A stretch of 5,139 nt of DNA from Acidobacteriota bacterium (GTDB taxonomy: Bacteria; Acidobacteriota; Blastocatellia; Pyrinomonadales; Pyrinomonadaceae), in NCBI GenBank assembly GCA_019247865.1, contig JAFBAJ010000067.1, forward strand, positions 1 through 5,139. The letters are read 5' to 3'. The notes beneath the pieces were generated by a model. That model was not told the origin of the DNA. It made no database searches and worked only from the letters and a program-made list of their open reading frames with translations. Positions 5,032 to 5,139 of this stretch are shown piece by piece; position 1 is the first letter of the stretch, and each line of letters starts with the position of its first letter. A program made the translations under genes and the position numbers.

Positions 5032-5139
5032 GCTGTAAGATGCAGGCCATGAAGACGAATCATGTGGAAGCGGCCTTTGACCTCGCGCGTGCGCGCCGCG
5101 AGACGCCCGGCTGCTGGAACGTCCTGCACTTTAATAACG
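5028..5139 (+). CDS. Class V aminotransferase-fold PLP enzyme, N-terminal fragment (continues beyond window)
   Basis: Only 37 codons are visible. The segment FDLARARRETPGCWNVLHFNN, about residues 17-37, resembles the start of class V aminotransferases of the cysteine-desulfurase/isopenicillin-N-epimerase type, where a phrase such as xxHFNNAG opens the conserved domain. The PLP lysine and other key residues lie outside the window, so the assignment rests on this short stretch. Three in-frame ATGs are possible (5028, 5040, 5049), none with a good ribosome binding site. The first is chosen because it overlaps the RidA stop as ATGA, the usual sign of coupled translation. Placement right after ridA supports a PLP-dependent enzyme whose reactive intermediates RidA would remove. 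Confidence 0.6.
   Translation, partial: MSCKMQAMKTNHVEAAFDLARARRETPGCWNVLHFNN

Overview
The window is compact, protein-coding, roughly 60% GC bacterial chromosome. It holds no RNA gene, insertion sequence, CRISPR array or phage signature. The gene families (a Tat-exported UlaG-like hydrolase, a thioredoxin-fold/TPR protein, a RidA with a signal-like N-terminus, a CTP-synthase-amidotransferase-like protein) and the codon use would suit an Acidobacteriota-type soil bacterium. That placement is inference from general resemblance only, and no marker gene is present to test it.

Left half (1-2120), all minus strand, read right to left: a TetR/AcrR repressor (1483-2064), a short-chain dehydrogenase/reductase (674-1423), a small basic protein of unknown function (468-677) whose start overlaps the SDR stop as ATGA, and the N-terminal part of a COG2085-type NADP(H)-binding F420-reductase-like protein (1-425, cut by the window edge). 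A 20-bp inverted repeat before the SDR gene recurs, with 17 of 21 bases conserved, over the -35 region of the tetR promoter. The simplest reading is a self-regulated TetR that also controls a redox-enzyme operon. The repressor carries a cysteine in an RGCFIGN context, which invites comparison with electrophile- or oxidant-sensing relatives such as NemR.

Right half (2244-5139), all plus strand and closely spaced: a class I amidotransferase-like protein that keeps the nucleophile cysteine but has lost the His and Glu of the triad; a Tat-signal UlaG-like metallo-beta-lactamase-fold hydrolase; a thioredoxin-like protein with CVGC and a TPR-like tail; a RidA protein with a possible N-terminal signal extension; and the first 37 codons of what looks like a class V PLP-dependent aminotransferase. 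Gaps of 10, 22, 2 and -4 bp suggest one operon. RidA next to a PLP enzyme makes sense, because RidA family members remove reactive enamine/imine by-products of PLP enzymes. The joint role of the other three genes is not clear from sequence.

The two transcription units diverge from the 179-bp gap at 2065-2243. A good sigma-70-type promoter is visible there only for tetR. The most notable points are the duplicated operator, the triad-deficient amidotransferase-like protein, the RidA extension with a lipobox-like sequence lacking its cysteine, and the coupled 69-residue small protein.
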